From contig JASFMY010000094.1 in assembly GCA_050117315.1 (NCBI GenBank), positions 1 through 27,059 of the forward strand: DNA of 27,059 bases. The letters run 5' to 3'. Below the pieces are notes generated by a model that made no database searches, had not been told where the DNA came from, and saw only the letters and a program-made list of their open reading frames with translations. The stretch comes from JANQIV01 sp050117315 (GTDB taxonomy: Bacteria; Bacteroidota; Ignavibacteria; Ignavibacteriales; Melioribacteraceae). How positions within the stretch are numbered: position 1 is the stretch's first letter; the number at the start of each line of letters is the position of its first letter. Shown one piece after another: positions 25,944 to 27,059 of the stretch. Position numbers and translations under genes: made by a program.

Positions 25944-26966
25944 CTAAACCACGTCTGCTGATTCTAAATCTTTGCCTGAAGCAACTGCGCCGTAATATAG
26001 AATTACAACAAAACAAATAAGGGGAATAATATATGCAAAGTTAATACTGCCGGTACTATCAGAAACTAAGCCTTGGATTGCAGTTAGCAAAGCTCCGCCG
26101 AGAATTGCCATTATTAACCCTGAGCCGCCTATTTTGGTATCTGCACCCAAACCTTTAACCGCAAGCCCGAAAATCGTAGGGAACATTAAAGACATACAGA
26201 TGGAGATCCCAACTAAAGCAAATACTCCTGTATAGCCACCGGATAGTATTACAACAGCCGTACAAAGTATTGCAAAACTGGCCAAAATAGTTAAAAGTTT
26301 TCTCGGGGAAATAAATTTCATTAAACCGGTACATATAAACCTGAATGCGGTAAAAAGAATTAATGATGCAGTATAGTAAGTAGCAGCATTTTCTTCGTTA
26401 AGATTTAGTTCTTTCATTACATAACGGATTGTGAACGACCAAACTCCGATTTGTGCTCCTACATAAAAAAACTGTGCAATTACTCCCCAAACATAATGAC
26501 GGTTTTTTAGCAACCTTTTTAAGGTTGGCAGTAAATTTAAATCACCGGATTCATCGGAAGCTTTAGGCATTTTAACAAATGCAATTAATATCCATATGAC
26601 TGCAAGGATAAAAGCAACGGTAACATAAGGTCCCATAACTGCGTTTAGTTCTGCCGATTGTATTTGCTGTAACTGTTCAGGGTTCATTAAAGCCCGTTCT
26701 TCAGCAGAAGCGCTGTTTAAATTGGAAAGAATAAACAACTGGCTTATAACAACTCCCGAAATAGAACCAACAGGGTTAAATGATTGAGCCATGTTTAATC
26801 TCTGTGTACCGCTTTCTTCCGGTCCCATTGCTATAATATAGGGGTTTGCAGAAGTTTCCAAAATTGAAAGCCCCCCGGCAAGAATGTATAAAGCTGCGAA
26901 AAAGTAAAAATAATTCATTGTTATGCTTGACGGATAAAATAAAAGGAGGCTTTGCATAACCACCAT
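25944..26966 (-). pseudogene. FucP/GlcP-type MFS sugar:H+ symporter lacking its N-terminal helices
   Basis: The 340-codon frame encodes about nine or ten membrane helices of the fucose/glucose/galactose:proton symporter family. The marker ILETSANPYIIAMGPEESGT QRLNMAQSFNPVGSISG is nearly diagnostic. The conserved centre KNRHYVWGVIAQFFYVGAQIG and the C-terminal FGLAVKGLG...GGSGLIMAILGGAL are present. Full-length relatives are about 410-440 aa and start with LFFLWGFA...DIL and the A-loop G-x-K-x-G before the FYPSS segment. Here the protein-like sequence begins at about TYMVVMQSLLLFYPSS, and the in-frame codons just upstream hit a TAA near 27003. So roughly 80-100 residues (the first two or three helices) are missing, and transport is unlikely. 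ATG at 26966 has no clear ribosome site. Confidence 0.75.
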
Positions 26967-27009
26967 ATATGTTTTTAAGCTATTATATACTACGAAAAAA
27001 AATATTTAA

Positions 27010-27057
27010 TCAATCCGTCCAGCGGGTTAGCGTAACCATTTCATTTTTTATTCCCTT
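27010..27057 (-). CDS. Possible C-terminal tail of a gene entering from the right
   Basis: On the minus strand a frame open to the window edge reads KGIKNEMVTLTRWTD then TGA. With only 15 codons it could be chance. It ends 43 bases before the transporter start, a spacing that fits an operon partner. Confidence 0.25.
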   Translation of the reverse strand, partial: KGIKNEMVTLTRWTD

Positions 27058-27059
27058 AA

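Overview
The window looks like chromosomal sequence from a member of the Bacteroidota/Ignavibacteriota (FCB) branch, most like Ignavibacteria. It is AT-rich, and two proteins end in type IX secretion (T9SS) type A sorting domains with the 'NYPNPFNP' hallmark. The carbohydrate locus is built from families usual in polysaccharide utilization loci. This placement is inference from motifs only; there is no rRNA, tRNA or housekeeping ribosomal gene in the window.

Layout. (1) 1-3.9 kb is a mobile and decayed zone. It holds the tail of a probable transposase, a Crp/Fnr-type regulator cut off at one end and frameshifted, a complete-looking group II intron (about 683-2615) with maturase and domains V/VI, two attC-like imperfect palindromes, a 94-bp inverted-repeat element, and remnants of small cassette-like genes (a secreted lipoprotein, a DUF433 gene and a 30-codon tail), all on the minus strand. 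(2) 3.9-12.7 kb is mostly intact, all minus strand: a small membrane protein, a dNTP triphosphohydrolase (dgt), an orphan 200-aa protein, a LysE/RhtB exporter, a two-gene molybdenum hydroxylase (2Fe-2S subunit plus Tat-exported molybdopterin subunit), and a translationally coupled pair made of a DUF362 protein with a T9SS tail and a lipoprotein carrying a flavinylation-like DGVTGAT motif. (3) 12.7-16.4 kb is gene-poor and decayed: a truncated secreted protein, a 143-bp MITE-like element with perfect 17-bp inverted repeats, a 74-aa ORF, a broken FG-GAP/T9SS protein and a broken TIGR03032-like gene, the last three on the plus strand. (4) 16.4-27 kb is a carbohydrate locus, all minus strand: MFS sugar transporter, a TonB-receptor-like stub, GH31, GH2, GH13 and GH97.

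The carbohydrate locus would plausibly have bound, exported enzymes for, and imported products of an alpha/beta-linked plant or algal polysaccharide. GH31 and GH2 together could act on xyloglucan-like side chains and GH13/GH97 on alpha-glucosides or alpha-galactosides. Most of its members are damaged: the transporter lacks its N-terminus, the TonB stub joins a receptor start to an unrelated tail, GH2 has lost the half-barrel with its acid/base residue, GH97 has a deletion plus frameshift, and GH13 has substitutions in the normally invariant region I. GH31 alone looks fully intact.

The most interesting signals are this clustered erosion, the attC-like sites beside the intron, and the DUF362/DGVTGAT pair. 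I found no CRISPR array and no clear new defence system.
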